Assembly: GCA_027483885.1 (NCBI GenBank)
Contig: JAIXTO010000245.1
Location: 1 to 64,000 of the forward strand
Direction of reading: 5' to 3'
Source: Rhizobiaceae bacterium
GTDB taxonomy: Bacteria; Pseudomonadota; Alphaproteobacteria; Rhizobiales; Rhizobiaceae
DNA: 64,000 nt
Part shown: piece by piece, positions 16,885 through 26,108 of the stretch
Layout: every line of letters begins with the position of its first letter
Position numbering within the stretch: the first letter of the stretch is position 1
Notes under the pieces: generated by a model
The model's input: only the letters and a program-made list of their open reading frames with translations
Databases searched by the model: none
What the model was told of the DNA's origin: nothing
Made by a program: the position numbers and the translations under genes

Positions 16885-18849
16885 TCATCCCCGCGCGCGC
16901 CGCATCAGAATGATGAGGAAGGGTGCGCCGACCAGCGCTGAGACAAGGCCTGCCGGAATTTCATACGGATAGGCAAGACTGCGGCCGAGCCAATCGGCGG
17001 CAACCATCAGCATGCCACCGCACAGCGCCCCACCGAGAAGCTGCGGAGCCGCGCGCACAAAACCGAGCTGGCGGGCGAGATGCGGTGCCATCAGCCCGAC
17101 GAAGCTCAGTGGCCCGACGCTCATCGTGGCGACCGCACTGAGGAGACCGGCAAGCCCGAGCAGCAGAAGCCGGGCGCGCCCAACCGGCACACCGAGGGCT
17201 GCGGCCGCCGAAGCCCCAAGCGGCAGAAGATCGAGCCAGCGTCGCATCAGGCCGGCAGCGCCGACCAGCGCCACGGCGAGAACTGCGGCCAACACCGCCG
17301 CCAAAACGGTAACGCTATAGGTGGAGCCGCTCATCCAGCGCAAAAGGAAGATGGCGCGCGGATCGCCGGTCGCGCCGATGACGCCGATCACTGCATCGAC
17401 CATGGCGCTGAGCGCAATGCCGGCGAGCAGCACCCGTTCCGGCTGCAGGCCGGAGCGGGCGGCAATCAGAAAAATCACAAAAAGCACGCCAAAGGCGCCC
17501 AGTGCAGAAAAGCCAAGCTGCGCGCCAAGACCGGGCGTTGCGACCAGAAACACCGCAGCCGCCACGCCAAGCGTTGCACCGGCGCTGATGCCGAGCACTT
17601 CCGGACTTGCCATCTCGTTGCCCGTCAGGCGCTGCAGGATTGTGCCGGCAACGGCCAGCATGGCACCGGAAAAGAACGCCGCAACAATGCGCGGAAGCCG
17701 GAGCGCCATCAGGTCGCCCGCCAGATCGGGCGGCATCAGCGTAAAACCAAGATCCGGACTGCGGCCGAAAAACAAGGCTGCGGCCAGAACCAGAATGGCC
17801 GCCGGCAGGACGATGCGTGCGGCACGGCGGGCGGTTTCCGGCTTCAGTGCCACCGGCGCCGGCGCCTCCATCAGCCGATGGCGGATTTTGAGCCGCGGCA
17901 ACAGGATGAGCAGCAGCGGCGAGCCGAAAATGGCGGTGACAGCGCCGGTCGGCAGAAAATCGGCAAAGGTGCCGGCGGTGGCGAGCAGCGTCGTATCGGT
18001 TAAAAACAGAAGCGCGCTGCCGATCAGCGTCGACCAGACCAGTTGTGCGCCGGCACGCCGCGCGCCGGCAAGGCGGGCAATGGTGGGGGCCACCAGCCCG
18101 ATAAAGCCGATGACGCCAACGGCACTGGTGACGAAGGCGGCAAGCGCCACAGCCGCGATGACCGCCACCACACGCAACCGGCCAAGGTTTACCCCAAGCG
18201 CACGCGCTCCGGCATCCCCGAGTTCATTGAGGACAAGCGGCCGCAGGATCACCGCGACAGCCACGCAGACGATGGCAAGTTTTGGCGCAAGCGACAGCGG
18301 GATCGTCCAGCTTTGCTGGGACAGCGACCCCGCCCCCCAGATAAACAGGCTGACCAGATAACGTTCGTTCAAGAGCATCAGCACCGCCGACAGCGCCCCG
18401 CACCAGAGGCTGACGACAAGGCCGGACATGACGAGCGAAAAGGCCGAGAATTTTTGCCGCGCGCCCATGAGGAAAACGAGGCCGGCGGCCGCTGCACTGC
18501 CTGAGAGCGCCACCAGATCGCGCCCGAACCCGAGAAGGCCAGGCACAAACAGCGTGACCGCCACCAGTGCAAGGTTTGCGCCGGCGGAAATTCCAAGCGT
18601 GGTGGGAGAGGCCAGCGGGTTTCGCAGCACCTGCTGGAAGAGCGCGCCAGACAGAGCAAGGCAGGCGCCGGCCAGCAGCGCCGTTGCCATGCGCGGCAGC
18701 GTCGAGTTGATAAAGACGATGCGCGCCATGCCAGCGTTTGCCGCAGCATCGCCCAACACAGGAGCGGCCTGCCTGACGGCAAGAACCAAAGCGACGGTCA
18801 GGAGCGCAAGAACGATGGATGCGGGGCCAAGATGGGATCGCACGCTCAT
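16885..18849 (-). CDS. fhuB: Ferric-hydroxamate ABC permease, two fused FecCD domains
   Basis: This inner-membrane permease of 654 residues is built from two FecCD-type halves (about 1-320 and 335-654), as in FhuB of enterobacteria. Each half has the family signature, for example GALFQQVLRNPLASPTTLGI in the first and GTILQRLTGNEMASPEVLGI in the second, and about ten hydrophobic helices. The two halves make a complete channel that pairs with the FhuC ATPase and accepts siderophore from FhuD. Its ATG overlaps the fhuD stop by four bases, so translation is coupled. It is the last gene of fhuC-fhuD-fhuB and convergent with fhuF. Confidence 0.95.
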   Translation of the reverse strand: MSVRSHLGPASIVLALLTVALVLAVRQAAPVLGDAAANAGMARIVFINSTLPRMATALLAGACLALSGALFQQVLRNPLASPTTLGISAGANLALVAVTLFVPGLLGFGRDLVALSGSAAAAGLVFLMGARQKFSAFSLVMSGLVVSLWCGALSAVLMLLNERYLVSLFIWGAGSLSQQSWTIPLSLAPKLAIVCVAVAVILRPLVLNELGDAGARALGVNLGRLRVVAVIAAVALAAFVTSAVGVIGFIGLVAPTIARLAGARRAGAQLVWSTLIGSALLFLTDTTLLATAGTFADFLPTGAVTAIFGSPLLLILLPRLKIRHRLMEAPAPVALKPETARRAARIVLPAAILVLAAALFFGRSPDLGFTLMPPDLAGDLMALRLPRIVAAFFSGAMLAVAGTILQRLTGNEMASPEVLGISAGATLGVAAAVFLVATPGLGAQLGFSALGAFGVLFVIFLIAARSGLQPERVLLAGIALSAMVDAVIGVIGATGDPRAIFLLRWMSGSTYSVTVLAAVLAAVLAVALVGAAGLMRRWLDLLPLGASAAAALGVPVGRARLLLLGLAGLLSAVATMSVGPLSFVGLMAPHLARQLGFVRAAPQLLGGALCGGMLMVAADWLGRSLAYPYEIPAGLVSALVGAPFLIILMRRARG

Positions 18850-19730
18850 GCCGCCTGCTCCAGATGGTCGGTCAGCAGCCGGGCAAAACGCACCGCATCG
18901 TTCAGCATGCCAAACATCAGTGCGCCCGGCAGCACGGCAAAATGGCCGGGCCGCGCAAAGGGCAGCGCCTGCCAGAGCGGGCTTTGCTCAAGTTTTGGCA
19001 TTACATCGGCCGGAACAGGCTCAAAGGCGATGAGGCGGGTGGCGGGATCGGTGATCTCGGCCAGCCGCTCGATACCGATCGTTTCAAAGCCCCAGAAGTT
19101 GCCGGGTGCCGACCAGGCGTTCTGAAGCCCGATGCGCTGCATGACGTTGTGGTAAAGCCCGGGACTTGTGTAGATGCGGGCGTGGCGGGCATCGAGAAAA
19201 TTGATGAGGGCGAGCGGCGGCGCATTGATGCGTTCGATGCGGGCGCGGCAACTGTCAAAAAACGCCTCCGTGCGGGCAATAAAAACCTCGCCCTCCTGCG
19301 GCTTTTCCACCCTTGCCGCCAGCGCACGCGTCGCCGCAACCGCCTTCGGCAAAACGTCGCCGCCTTCGACTGTGAACACGCCAAGCGTCAGCGTCGGTGC
19401 CACCGTTTCAAGGCGCGGCGTCAGGGCCTCGTTGAACGGCGTCGTCAGGATCAGATCCGGCTTCAGGCTTTCCAGAACCTCAAAATTGATCTCCCAGGAA
19501 CTGCCGAGATCGGCCACCTCCGCCGGCAGTTCCGGTTCGATCACCCAGATATCCCAGTCGGCGCGGGAGGCGATCGCCTTCGGCACGAGCCCGAGCGACA
19601 GAAGCGTCGAGGCAAGGCCGTAATCGAGGCTGACGATGCGCTGCGGGACGGCGGAGAACGCCCGGTCCGGCAGCAGAAGGGAGGCAGCGCCGGCTGCAAG
19701 CAACCCTCGGCGGGTCATTTCAAATGGCAT
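18846..19730 (-). CDS. fhuD: Ferric-hydroxamate periplasmic binding protein
   Basis: This 294-residue class III periplasmic binding protein delivers ferric hydroxamates to FhuB. The N-terminus, TRRGLLAAGAASLLLP, has twin arginines and looks like a Tat signal, cleaved near FSAVPQ. The mature part shows the PQRIVSLDYGLASTLLSLG lead-in of the FhuD/BtuF fold and ends with the C-terminal lobe motif typical of FecB/FhuD proteins. Two starts are possible (19730 or 19718); neither has a strong ribosome-binding site, which fits coupling to fhuC nine bases upstream. No lipobox is seen. Confidence 0.92.
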   Translation of the reverse strand: MPFEMTRRGLLAAGAASLLLPDRAFSAVPQRIVSLDYGLASTLLSLGLVPKAIASRADWDIWVIEPELPAEVADLGSSWEINFEVLESLKPDLILTTPFNEALTPRLETVAPTLTLGVFTVEGGDVLPKAVAATRALAARVEKPQEGEVFIARTEAFFDSCRARIERINAPPLALINFLDARHARIYTSPGLYHNVMQRIGLQNAWSAPGNFWGFETIGIERLAEITDPATRLIAFEPVPADVMPKLEQSPLWQALPFARPGHFAVLPGALMFGMLNDAVRFARLLTDHLEQAA

Positions 19731-19738
19731 GAAATTTC

Positions 19739-20554
19739 TCAGCAGACATAGGCGAGCGGAATGTCGAGGGCCGGATGGCGCGTCACGTTCATCTCGATGC
19801 CGTAGATGGCGTGCAGCGTTTCGCCCGTCATCAGGTCCTCAGGCGCGCCTTCGGCAATCAGCCGGCCGCCCTTCAGCGCATAAAGCCGGTCGCAGAAGCG
19901 CGCGGCCATGTTGATATCGTGCAGCACGATCACGACGCTCAAGCCCTTTTCATGCGAGAGGCGGCGCACCAGCGCCAGCACTTCCATCTGATGGGCGATG
20001 TCGAGCGCCGATGTGGGCTCGTCGAGCAGAAGGCAGCCGGTATCCTGCGCCATCAGCATGGCAAGCCAGGCGCGCTGGCGCTCGCCGCCCGACAGCGTAT
20101 CGACCATGCGATCGGCCATCCCGTCCACATGGGTAAGCGCCATCGCCTCCTCGACTTTTTCGCCATCGAGGTCGGAAAATCGCCCCAGCGCACCGTGCCA
20201 GGGGTAACGCCCGCAGGCCACCAGTTCGCGCACCGTCATGGCATTCGCTGCCGTCACATCCTGCGGCAGGTAGGCGACGGCGCGGGCAAATTCCTGCGTG
20301 CCGATTGCCTCTAAGGGCCTGCCGGAAAAATGCAGCGTGCCCCGCGATGGCTTGTGCTGGCGCGCCAGAAGCTTGATCAGCGTCGATTTTCCGGATCCGT
20401 TGTGGCCGACAAGCCCGCAGATCGTGCCCGGCGCAAAGGAAAGCGAGACATCCTGCAACAGATCACGCCCCTCGACGGAAAAGCTTACCCCCTCGGCCCG
20501 AAATTCGGCCGCCGGTCGGGCTTTTGGCGAAAGGTCGGTGGCGTGCGCAACCAT
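19739..20554 (-). CDS. fhuC: Ferric-hydroxamate ABC transporter ATPase
   Basis: This 271-residue ATPase powers the FhuB permease. Walker A is GHNGSGKST, the signature is LSGGERQRAWLAMLMAQ, Walker B is CLLLDEPTSALD and the switch histidine is in VIVLHDINMAARFCD; all are intact and FhuC/FepC-like. GCAGGAG precedes the ATG. It is the first gene of fhuC-fhuD-fhuB. A candidate RirA box lies 64-78 bases upstream, in the region shared with the divergent peptide-type importer. Confidence 0.95.
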   Translation of the reverse strand: MVAHATDLSPKARPAAEFRAEGVSFSVEGRDLLQDVSLSFAPGTICGLVGHNGSGKSTLIKLLARQHKPSRGTLHFSGRPLEAIGTQEFARAVAYLPQDVTAANAMTVRELVACGRYPWHGALGRFSDLDGEKVEEAMALTHVDGMADRMVDTLSGGERQRAWLAMLMAQDTGCLLLDEPTSALDIAHQMEVLALVRRLSHEKGLSVVIVLHDINMAARFCDRLYALKGGRLIAEGAPEDLMTGETLHAIYGIEMNVTRHPALDIPLAYVC

Positions 20555-20617
20555 GCGTAGCTCCTGCGGTCCGTGGTGGCCGGAAAAGTTCGAAACAGAC
20601 TGCGGAGGTACTAAATA

Positions 20618-20632
20618 TGATTATCTCGATCA
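20618..20632 (-). promoter_or_regulatory. Candidate RirA iron-responsive operator upstream of fhuC
   Basis: TGATTATCTCGATCA fits TGA-N9-TCA and also forms a TGAT/ATCA dyad. It lies in the only AT-rich part of the fhuC leader. The same pattern precedes the receptor gene, so both arms of the siderophore system would respond to iron together. Being between divergent genes, it could also affect the promoter of the importer at 20789. Confidence 0.5.
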
Positions 20633-20788
20633 AGTATTTTCGCGAAGCGGGCGGCCCTGCCCGCCACCCGGCGCGTTCAGCCAAAATGTCCTTTTTGCGA
20701 CAGAAAGGTTGTCAGCCCGGATCTCGGCCATAGTTACCCTCCTTATGCACAGACGTGCCCAACCGGCCAAATCGAGAGGAATTCTTGG

Positions 20789-22342
20789 ATGAAGCGGCTG
20801 TTTCGCACCCTATCGGCTGTTGCTGCCCTTGCCCTTGTGGCACCTGCAGCCCTTGCCCAGACGCCCCCCAACGTGTTGATCGTCGGGCAGATCGCCGAGC
20901 CGCAGTCGCTCGATCCGCACACGGTGACGGCAACCAATGATTTCCGCATTCTGGTCAACGTCTATGATGGCCTCGTGCGCTTCAAGCCGGGCACGCTGGA
21001 GGTGGAACCTTCGCTCGCCGAGAGCTGGCAGGTCTCGGAAGACGGCAAGACCTATAAGTTCAAGCTGCGCTCGGGCGTCAAATTTCACGATGGCTCGGAT
21101 TTCAACGCAGACGCCGTGAAGTTCAATTTTGACCGCATGCTGGACGAAAAGCACCCGTTCTACAGCACCGGCCCCTTTCCGCTCTCCTTCAATTTTGCCT
21201 CGGTCGACACGGTAACGGTCAAGGATGCGCAAACGGTGGAATTTCAGCTGAAGGAAGCTTTTGCGCCCCTCCTGTCGAACCTTGCCTATCCCACAGGTCT
21301 CATCGTCTCGCCGGCCGCCGTCGAGCAGTACGGCAAGGATTTTGGCCGCCATCCCTCCGGCACCGGGCCGTTCAAGTTCGTCGAATGGCAGTCGAGCCAG
21401 CGCGTTGTGGTGGAGCGCAATGCCGATTATTGGGACGGCGCACCGGCGCTGGAAGCCGTTGTCTTCCGCCCGATCACGGATGCCAATACGCGGGTGGCCG
21501 AAATGATGGCGGGCGGTCTCGACGTGATGGTGGAAGTGCCGCCGGATAATGTCGCGACCTTCCGCAACGACCCGAATTTTGCCGTCTCGGAACAGGTCGG
21601 GCCGCATGTGTGGTTTTCGATCCTCAACACCAAATCCGGGCCGTTTACCGATAAAAAGGTGCGCCAGGCCGCCAATTATGCGGTCAACAAGCAGAGCCTT
21701 GTCGATAACGTGCTGCAGGGCACGGCAACCGTGTCCGCCGGCCCCATTCCGCCCGCCTTCAACTGGGTGAAAAGCCCGGTCGAGCCCTATCCGTATGATC
21801 CGGAAAAGGCCAAAGCGCTACTGGCGGAAGCAGGTGTTTCCAACCCGAGCCTCACCTTTGCAATCACCGAAGGCGGCTCCGGCATGCTCGATCCGATCAC
21901 CATGGGGGCAGCCATCCAGGCAGATCTGCAGGCGGTCGGTTTTCAGGTGAAGATCGAGACCTATGAGTGGAACAGCTTCTTGTCGCGGGTGAATACCGGG
22001 CTCGAGGGCAAGGCGGATATGGCCGAAATGGCCTGGATGACCAATGACCCCGATACTCTGCCTTATCTGACGCTGCGCAGCGATGCGCTGCCGGACAAGG
22101 GCGGCTTCAACTCCGGCTATTACCAGAACCCGAAGCTGGACGAGATCCTGGCAAAGGCCCGCAGCTCGACCGATCAGGCCGAGCGCGCACAACTCTATGG
22201 CGAAGTGCAGCAGATCGTCCATGACGATGCGCCATGGCTGTTCGTTGCCAACTGGAAGCAGAACGCGGTGACGCAGGCGGCCGTGAAAGGCTTTGAACTG
22301 CAGCCCTCGTTCCTGCTGAACCTCAAGGGTGTCTCCAAGTAA
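20789..22342 (+). CDS. Periplasmic solute-binding protein of a peptide/nickel-type ABC importer
   Basis: This 517-residue SBP_bac_5 family protein has a Sec signal peptide (cleavage near ALAQT). The family pattern is clear: PQSLDPHTVTATNDFRILVN, YDGLVRF, YKFKLRSGVKFHDGSDFNAD and the later VRQAANYAVNKQSLV. Members bind oligopeptides, opines, oligosaccharides, nickel chelates and other solutes; the ligand cannot be deduced. GAGAGGA precedes the ATG. It heads a four-gene operon with two permease units and two ATPases. A strong hairpin separates it from the permease gene. The upstream region is shared with fhuC. Confidence 0.92.
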   Translation: MKRLFRTLSAVAALALVAPAALAQTPPNVLIVGQIAEPQSLDPHTVTATNDFRILVNVYDGLVRFKPGTLEVEPSLAESWQVSEDGKTYKFKLRSGVKFHDGSDFNADAVKFNFDRMLDEKHPFYSTGPFPLSFNFASVDTVTVKDAQTVEFQLKEAFAPLLSNLAYPTGLIVSPAAVEQYGKDFGRHPSGTGPFKFVEWQSSQRVVVERNADYWDGAPALEAVVFRPITDANTRVAEMMAGGLDVMVEVPPDNVATFRNDPNFAVSEQVGPHVWFSILNTKSGPFTDKKVRQAANYAVNKQSLVDNVLQGTATVSAGPIPPAFNWVKSPVEPYPYDPEKAKALLAEAGVSNPSLTFAITEGGSGMLDPITMGAAIQADLQAVGFQVKIETYEWNSFLSRVNTGLEGKADMAEMAWMTNDPDTLPYLTLRSDALPDKGGFNSGYYQNPKLDEILAKARSSTDQAERAQLYGEVQQIVHDDAPWLFVANWKQNAVTQAAVKGFELQPSFLLNLKGVSK

Positions 22343-22347
22343 TCCAC

Positions 22348-22371
22348 GCCGGTGGCGCCTCCGCCACCGGC
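22348..22371 (+). repeat. Intra-operon hairpin after the binding-protein gene
   Basis: GCCGGTGGCG (22348-22357) and CGCCACCGGC (22362-22371) pair perfectly around CCTC. It begins five bases after the binding-protein stop and lies before the permease start. There is no T-tract, so it more likely blocks 3' exonucleases than ends transcription. Confidence 0.75.
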
Positions 22372-22406
22372 CTTCCGCCACGGAGCGACGAAAAAAGAAT
22401 GCGCCG

Positions 22407-23354
22407 ATGACCGCCTATATCGCAAAACGCCTCATCGCCATGGTGCCGGTGCTGTTCGGGCTCTCCATCATCGTTTTCATGGTGATGGCGCTGATCCCCG
22501 GCGATACCGCCACTGCCATTCTCGGCGCCTATGCAACGCCCGAAAATGTCGAGCGGATCAACCGCGATCTCGGTCTCGACAAGCCGCTGGTGCAGCAATA
22601 TTTCATCTGGATCGGCAATGTCCTGCACGGTGATTTCGGCCGTTCCTTCACGCTGAACAGGCCGGTGCTTGCCGAAGTGATGGACCGCTTTGGCGCAACG
22701 CTGATCCTTGCCGGCACTGCACTTGTGCTCTGCTCGCTGATCGGCCTTCTCGCCGGAATTGTTTCGGCCGTCCGCCAGTTCGGATGGGCGGATCGCATCA
22801 TCACCTTTGTCGTGCTCGCCGGCATTTCAATGCCGTCCTTCTGGCTCGGGTTGCTGCTGATCCTCGTCTTTGCCGTGACGTGGCGGGTGCTTCCGGCAAG
22901 CGGCATGTATGCGGTCTATGGCGGCGGCGATCTGCCCGATCTCCTCTATCACCTCATCCTGCCGGCCGCGACGCTTTCGGTCGTTGCCGCTGGCGTCATT
23001 GCACGCCTCACCCGCTCGGCAATGCTGGAAGTGCTGCGCCAGGATTTTATCCGCACCGCCCGCGCCAAGGGAGTGTCCGAAACCCGCGTCATCTACGCCC
23101 ATGCCTTTCGCGCCGCCATCGTCAGCGTCATCCCCGTCATCGGTATCCAGGCCGGCTTCGTGCTCGGCGGCGCGGTCTACATCGAAACCGTGTTCCAGTG
23201 GCCGGGCATCGGCGCGATGATGGTGAAGGCGATTTCAACCCGCGACATTCTTCTCGTGCAGGGCGGCGTGCTGGTGGTGGCGGCAAGTTATGTGCTGTTC
23301 AACCTGATGGCCGATGTGGTGCAGACGATGCTTGATCCGAGGATCCGCACATGA
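22407..23354 (+). CDS. Peptide/nickel-type ABC permease (DppB-like)
   Basis: This 315-residue inner-membrane permease has about six helices. The N-terminus, YIAKRLIAMVPVLFGLSIIV, and the cytoplasmic loop around LEVLRQDFIRTARAKGVSE, the EAA-type motif that docks the ATPase, are typical of DppB/OppB. I start at the ATG that begins MTAYIAKR; an upstream in-frame extension is arginine-rich and lies over the hairpin. Its stop overlaps the next gene by four bases. Confidence 0.92.
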   Translation: MTAYIAKRLIAMVPVLFGLSIIVFMVMALIPGDTATAILGAYATPENVERINRDLGLDKPLVQQYFIWIGNVLHGDFGRSFTLNRPVLAEVMDRFGATLILAGTALVLCSLIGLLAGIVSAVRQFGWADRIITFVVLAGISMPSFWLGLLLILVFAVTWRVLPASGMYAVYGGGDLPDLLYHLILPAATLSVVAAGVIARLTRSAMLEVLRQDFIRTARAKGVSETRVIYAHAFRAAIVSVIPVIGIQAGFVLGGAVYIETVFQWPGIGAMMVKAISTRDILLVQGGVLVVAASYVLFNLMADVVQTMLDPRIRT

Positions 23355-25159
23355 GCCTCGCCCTCCAAGACAATGTCACCGCACCCGCCGGCCCGCAGCG
23401 CATCTCAACGTTCAAGCTTTTGCTACAGAGCCGGCTTGCCAGCATCGGCCTCGTCATTCTTCTGCTTTTGGTGGCCATCGTGCTGCTGGCGCCGCTTCTG
23501 CCGCTTGTCCACCCTGACCAGACGGCCCCCGCCAACCGGTTGATCCGGCCCTTTGTGACAGCCGCCCATTGGCTCGGCACCGATCAGCTCGGCCGCGATC
23601 TGTTGAGCCGCCTCGTCTGGGGAAGCCGCGTCTCGATTGCCGTCGGGTTTGCCGCAACGCTGGTCGCCGCCCTCATCGGCTCGGTCATCGGCCTCGTCTC
23701 CGGTTATGCGGGCGGGCGCACCGACAACCTGATGATGCGCGGCATCGACATGCTGATGGCCTTTCCCTACATCCTGCTGGCACTTGCCATCGTTGCAGCA
23801 CTCGGGCCGGGCCTGATGAATGCGCTCTATGCCATCGCCATCGTCAACATTCCCTTCTTTGCCCGCAATGTGCGCGGCGTCACGCTCGGGCTTGCGCACC
23901 GCGAATTCGTCGATGCGGCAAGGCTCTCCGGCAAGGGGCATCTCTCCATCCTCTGGAGTGAGGTGCTGCCGAATGTCGCGCCCGTCATCGTCATCACCAT
24001 GTCGACCACGGCCGGCTGGATGATTTTGGAAACGGCCGGCTTGAGCTTTCTCGGCCTTGGCGCCCAGCCGCCGCAGGCCGATCTCGGTTCGATGCTGGGC
24101 GAAGGTCGTGCGCAGCTGTTTACCGCGCCGCATGTCGCCATCGTGCCGGGCCTGATGATTTTCGTCATCGTCATCAGCCTCAACCTCTTGGGCGACGGCG
24201 TGCGCGATGCGCTGGACCCCGGCCTCAAATCCGGCGCGCTCTCGCGCCCCGGCCCCGTGACGAGGATTGACCGGACGAAACCCGCACCGCCGAACAGCCA
24301 GCCCGAGGCCATTCTCTCCATCGAACAGCTGGAAACCGGCTTTTCTAACGGCAATAGCACTACGCCGGCGGTGCGTGGCGTGTCCCTGCATCTCGATCGC
24401 GGCGAATGCCTTGGCCTCATCGGTGAAAGCGGTTCGGGCAAAAGCGTGACGGCACTGTCCATCATGGGCCTCGTCGCCTCCCCGCCCGGCGTCATCACCG
24501 GTGGCGCAATCTATCTCGATGGCGAAGACGTGTTGTCCATGCCGGAAACGCGGCTCATATCGCTGCGCGGTTCAAAGGTCGCCTATATCTTCCAGGATCC
24601 GCTGACGACGCTGCACCCGACCTACACGATCGGCCAGCAGGTCGCCGAAGCGATTGCCGCGCACCAGTCGCTCGGCCGGCGAGAACTTCGCGAACGCGCC
24701 ATAGCGCTTCTGGAACAGGTGCGCATCCCCGATGCGGCCGCCCGCGCCGATCATTACCCGCATCAGCTCTCCGGCGGCCAGCGCCAGCGCGTCGGCATTG
24801 CCATGGCGCTTGCCAACGATCCCGATGTCATCATTGCCGATGAACCGACGACGGCGCTCGATGTCACCGTGCAGGCCGAAATCCTCAGCCTCTTGAAGCA
24901 GTTGCAGACGGAGCGACGGATGGCGCTTCTGTTCATCACCCATGATTTCGGCGTGGTGGCGCAGATCTGCGACCGGGTGGCTGTGATGAAGGACGGCGAG
25001 ATCGTCGAGACCGGCCAGACCCGGACCGTGCTGACACGCCCGCACCACCCCTACACGAAACGGCTGATCGCCTGCGTGCCCGAGATCGGCGATGGCGACC
25101 GGTTTCTGCCGCGCGTCGAAAAGCTGATGGCCAGCCAGACCAAGGAGGCCGCCCAATGA
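23351..25159 (+). CDS. Fused ABC permease (DppC-like) and ATPase (DppD-like)
   Basis: This single 602-residue protein joins two importer subunits. Residues 1-300 are a DppC-type permease with TDQLGRDLLSRLVWGSRVSI, an EAA loop (FVDAARLSGKGHLSIL) and six helices. After a short Pro-rich linker, residues about 318-602 are a DppD-type ATPase with GESGSGKSVTALS, LSGGQRQRVGIAMALA, VIIADEPTTALD, and the oligopeptide-transporter C-terminal motif HPYTKRLIACVP. The frame is continuous with no sign of a lost stop. The fusion fixes a 1:1 ratio of permease and ATPase. It overlaps its neighbours by four bases on each side. Confidence 0.93.
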   Translation: MSLALQDNVTAPAGPQRISTFKLLLQSRLASIGLVILLLLVAIVLLAPLLPLVHPDQTAPANRLIRPFVTAAHWLGTDQLGRDLLSRLVWGSRVSIAVGFAATLVAALIGSVIGLVSGYAGGRTDNLMMRGIDMLMAFPYILLALAIVAALGPGLMNALYAIAIVNIPFFARNVRGVTLGLAHREFVDAARLSGKGHLSILWSEVLPNVAPVIVITMSTTAGWMILETAGLSFLGLGAQPPQADLGSMLGEGRAQLFTAPHVAIVPGLMIFVIVISLNLLGDGVRDALDPGLKSGALSRPGPVTRIDRTKPAPPNSQPEAILSIEQLETGFSNGNSTTPAVRGVSLHLDRGECLGLIGESGSGKSVTALSIMGLVASPPGVITGGAIYLDGEDVLSMPETRLISLRGSKVAYIFQDPLTTLHPTYTIGQQVAEAIAAHQSLGRRELRERAIALLEQVRIPDAAARADHYPHQLSGGQRQRVGIAMALANDPDVIIADEPTTALDVTVQAEILSLLKQLQTERRMALLFITHDFGVVAQICDRVAVMKDGEIVETGQTRTVLTRPHHPYTKRLIACVPEIGDGDRFLPRVEKLMASQTKEAAQ

Positions 25160-26034
25160 CCGAAACGCTGCCCCAAACGCTGGCACACACGCCCGGCACA
25201 CGCCGCCGCGCCGCCGCCGCCACGCCGCACGCCCTTCGCCTCGAACACGTATCGAAGACCTTTGGTGGCGGCAAACGCCTGTTCGGCAGGAAACACCATG
25301 CCGTCGAGGCCTTGAAAGACGTCTCGCTGGCGCTCACCAAGGGCGAAACGCTGGCCGTCGTCGGTGAAAGCGGCTCGGGCAAAAGCACGCTGGCGCGCAT
25401 TCTCGTCGGCCTCGAAAGGCCCTCTGCCGGCACGATCGAGATTGCCGGACAGGATGCCGAAGCTCTCACCAGACAAGGGCCGCGCGCGTTTGGCAAGACG
25501 GTGCAATATGTGTTTCAGGATCCCGTCGCCTCGCTCAACCCGCGCAAAACCATCCGCGAGGCGCTGGAGGCACCGTTGAAACTGCTCTGCGGCTATGACC
25601 CGGAGAAACGCAAGGCCCGCCTTGGCGAGTTGATGGACGCCGTCGACATGCCGGCCTCAACGCTGTCGCGTTACCCGCACGAGCTTTCCGGCGGACAGGC
25701 CCAACGCATGGCAATCGCCCGCGCCCTTGCCGCCGAAGCCGAAATTCTGGTGCTGGACGAACCGGTGAGCGCGCTCGACGTTTCGGTGCAGGCGCAGGTG
25801 CTGCTGCTGCTCGAGCGCCTGAAACATCAGCTCAACCTCAGCTACCTCTTCATCAGCCACGACCTCGCCGTCGTGGAAGCCATCGCCGACCGCGTGGCGG
25901 TCATGCATTTTGGCGAGGTGGTGGAACTGGAGAGGGCCAAAACCCTGTTTGCGAGCCCGGTGCATCCCTACACGGAAAAACTGATCGGAAGTGCGCCAAG
26001 GCTGAATGGGGGCGCGGGAGCCGTCAGGATGTGA
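25156..26034 (+). CDS. Peptide/nickel-type ABC transporter ATPase (DppF-like)
   Basis: This 292-residue ATPase is the second nucleotide-binding subunit of the importer. It has Walker A GESGSGKST, signature LSGGQAQRMAIARALA, Walker B ILVLDEPVSALD, switch histidine in LFISHDLAVV, and the C-terminal HPYTEKLIGSAP of the Opp/Dpp class. The signature LSGGQAQRM, with alanine in place of arginine, is common in DppF proteins. The first 28 residues are Ala/Arg/His-rich. Its ATG overlaps the fused gene's stop. It is the last gene of the operon and convergent with the hydrolase gene. Confidence 0.92.
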   Translation: MTETLPQTLAHTPGTRRRAAAATPHALRLEHVSKTFGGGKRLFGRKHHAVEALKDVSLALTKGETLAVVGESGSGKSTLARILVGLERPSAGTIEIAGQDAEALTRQGPRAFGKTVQYVFQDPVASLNPRKTIREALEAPLKLLCGYDPEKRKARLGELMDAVDMPASTLSRYPHELSGGQAQRMAIARALAAEAEILVLDEPVSALDVSVQAQVLLLLERLKHQLNLSYLFISHDLAVVEAIADRVAVMHFGEVVELERAKTLFASPVHPYTEKLIGSAPRLNGGAGAVRM

Positions 26035-26035
26035 C

Positions 26036-26063
26036 GGCGGGAGGAGCCAGCGCTTCCCCCGCC
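26036..26063. terminator. Imperfect hairpin between convergent importer and hydrolase genes
   Basis: GGCGGG at 26036-26041 pairs with CCCGCC at 26058-26063, with further partial pairing inside and a pyrimidine-rich tail on the plus strand. It lies directly after the stop of the DppF-like gene. There is no run of T, so it is a weak call. Confidence 0.4.
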
Positions 26064-26108
26064 TTCCCTTCACCCCTGTGCCAAGAGGCATCGGGGCAAA
26101 GGTGATCA

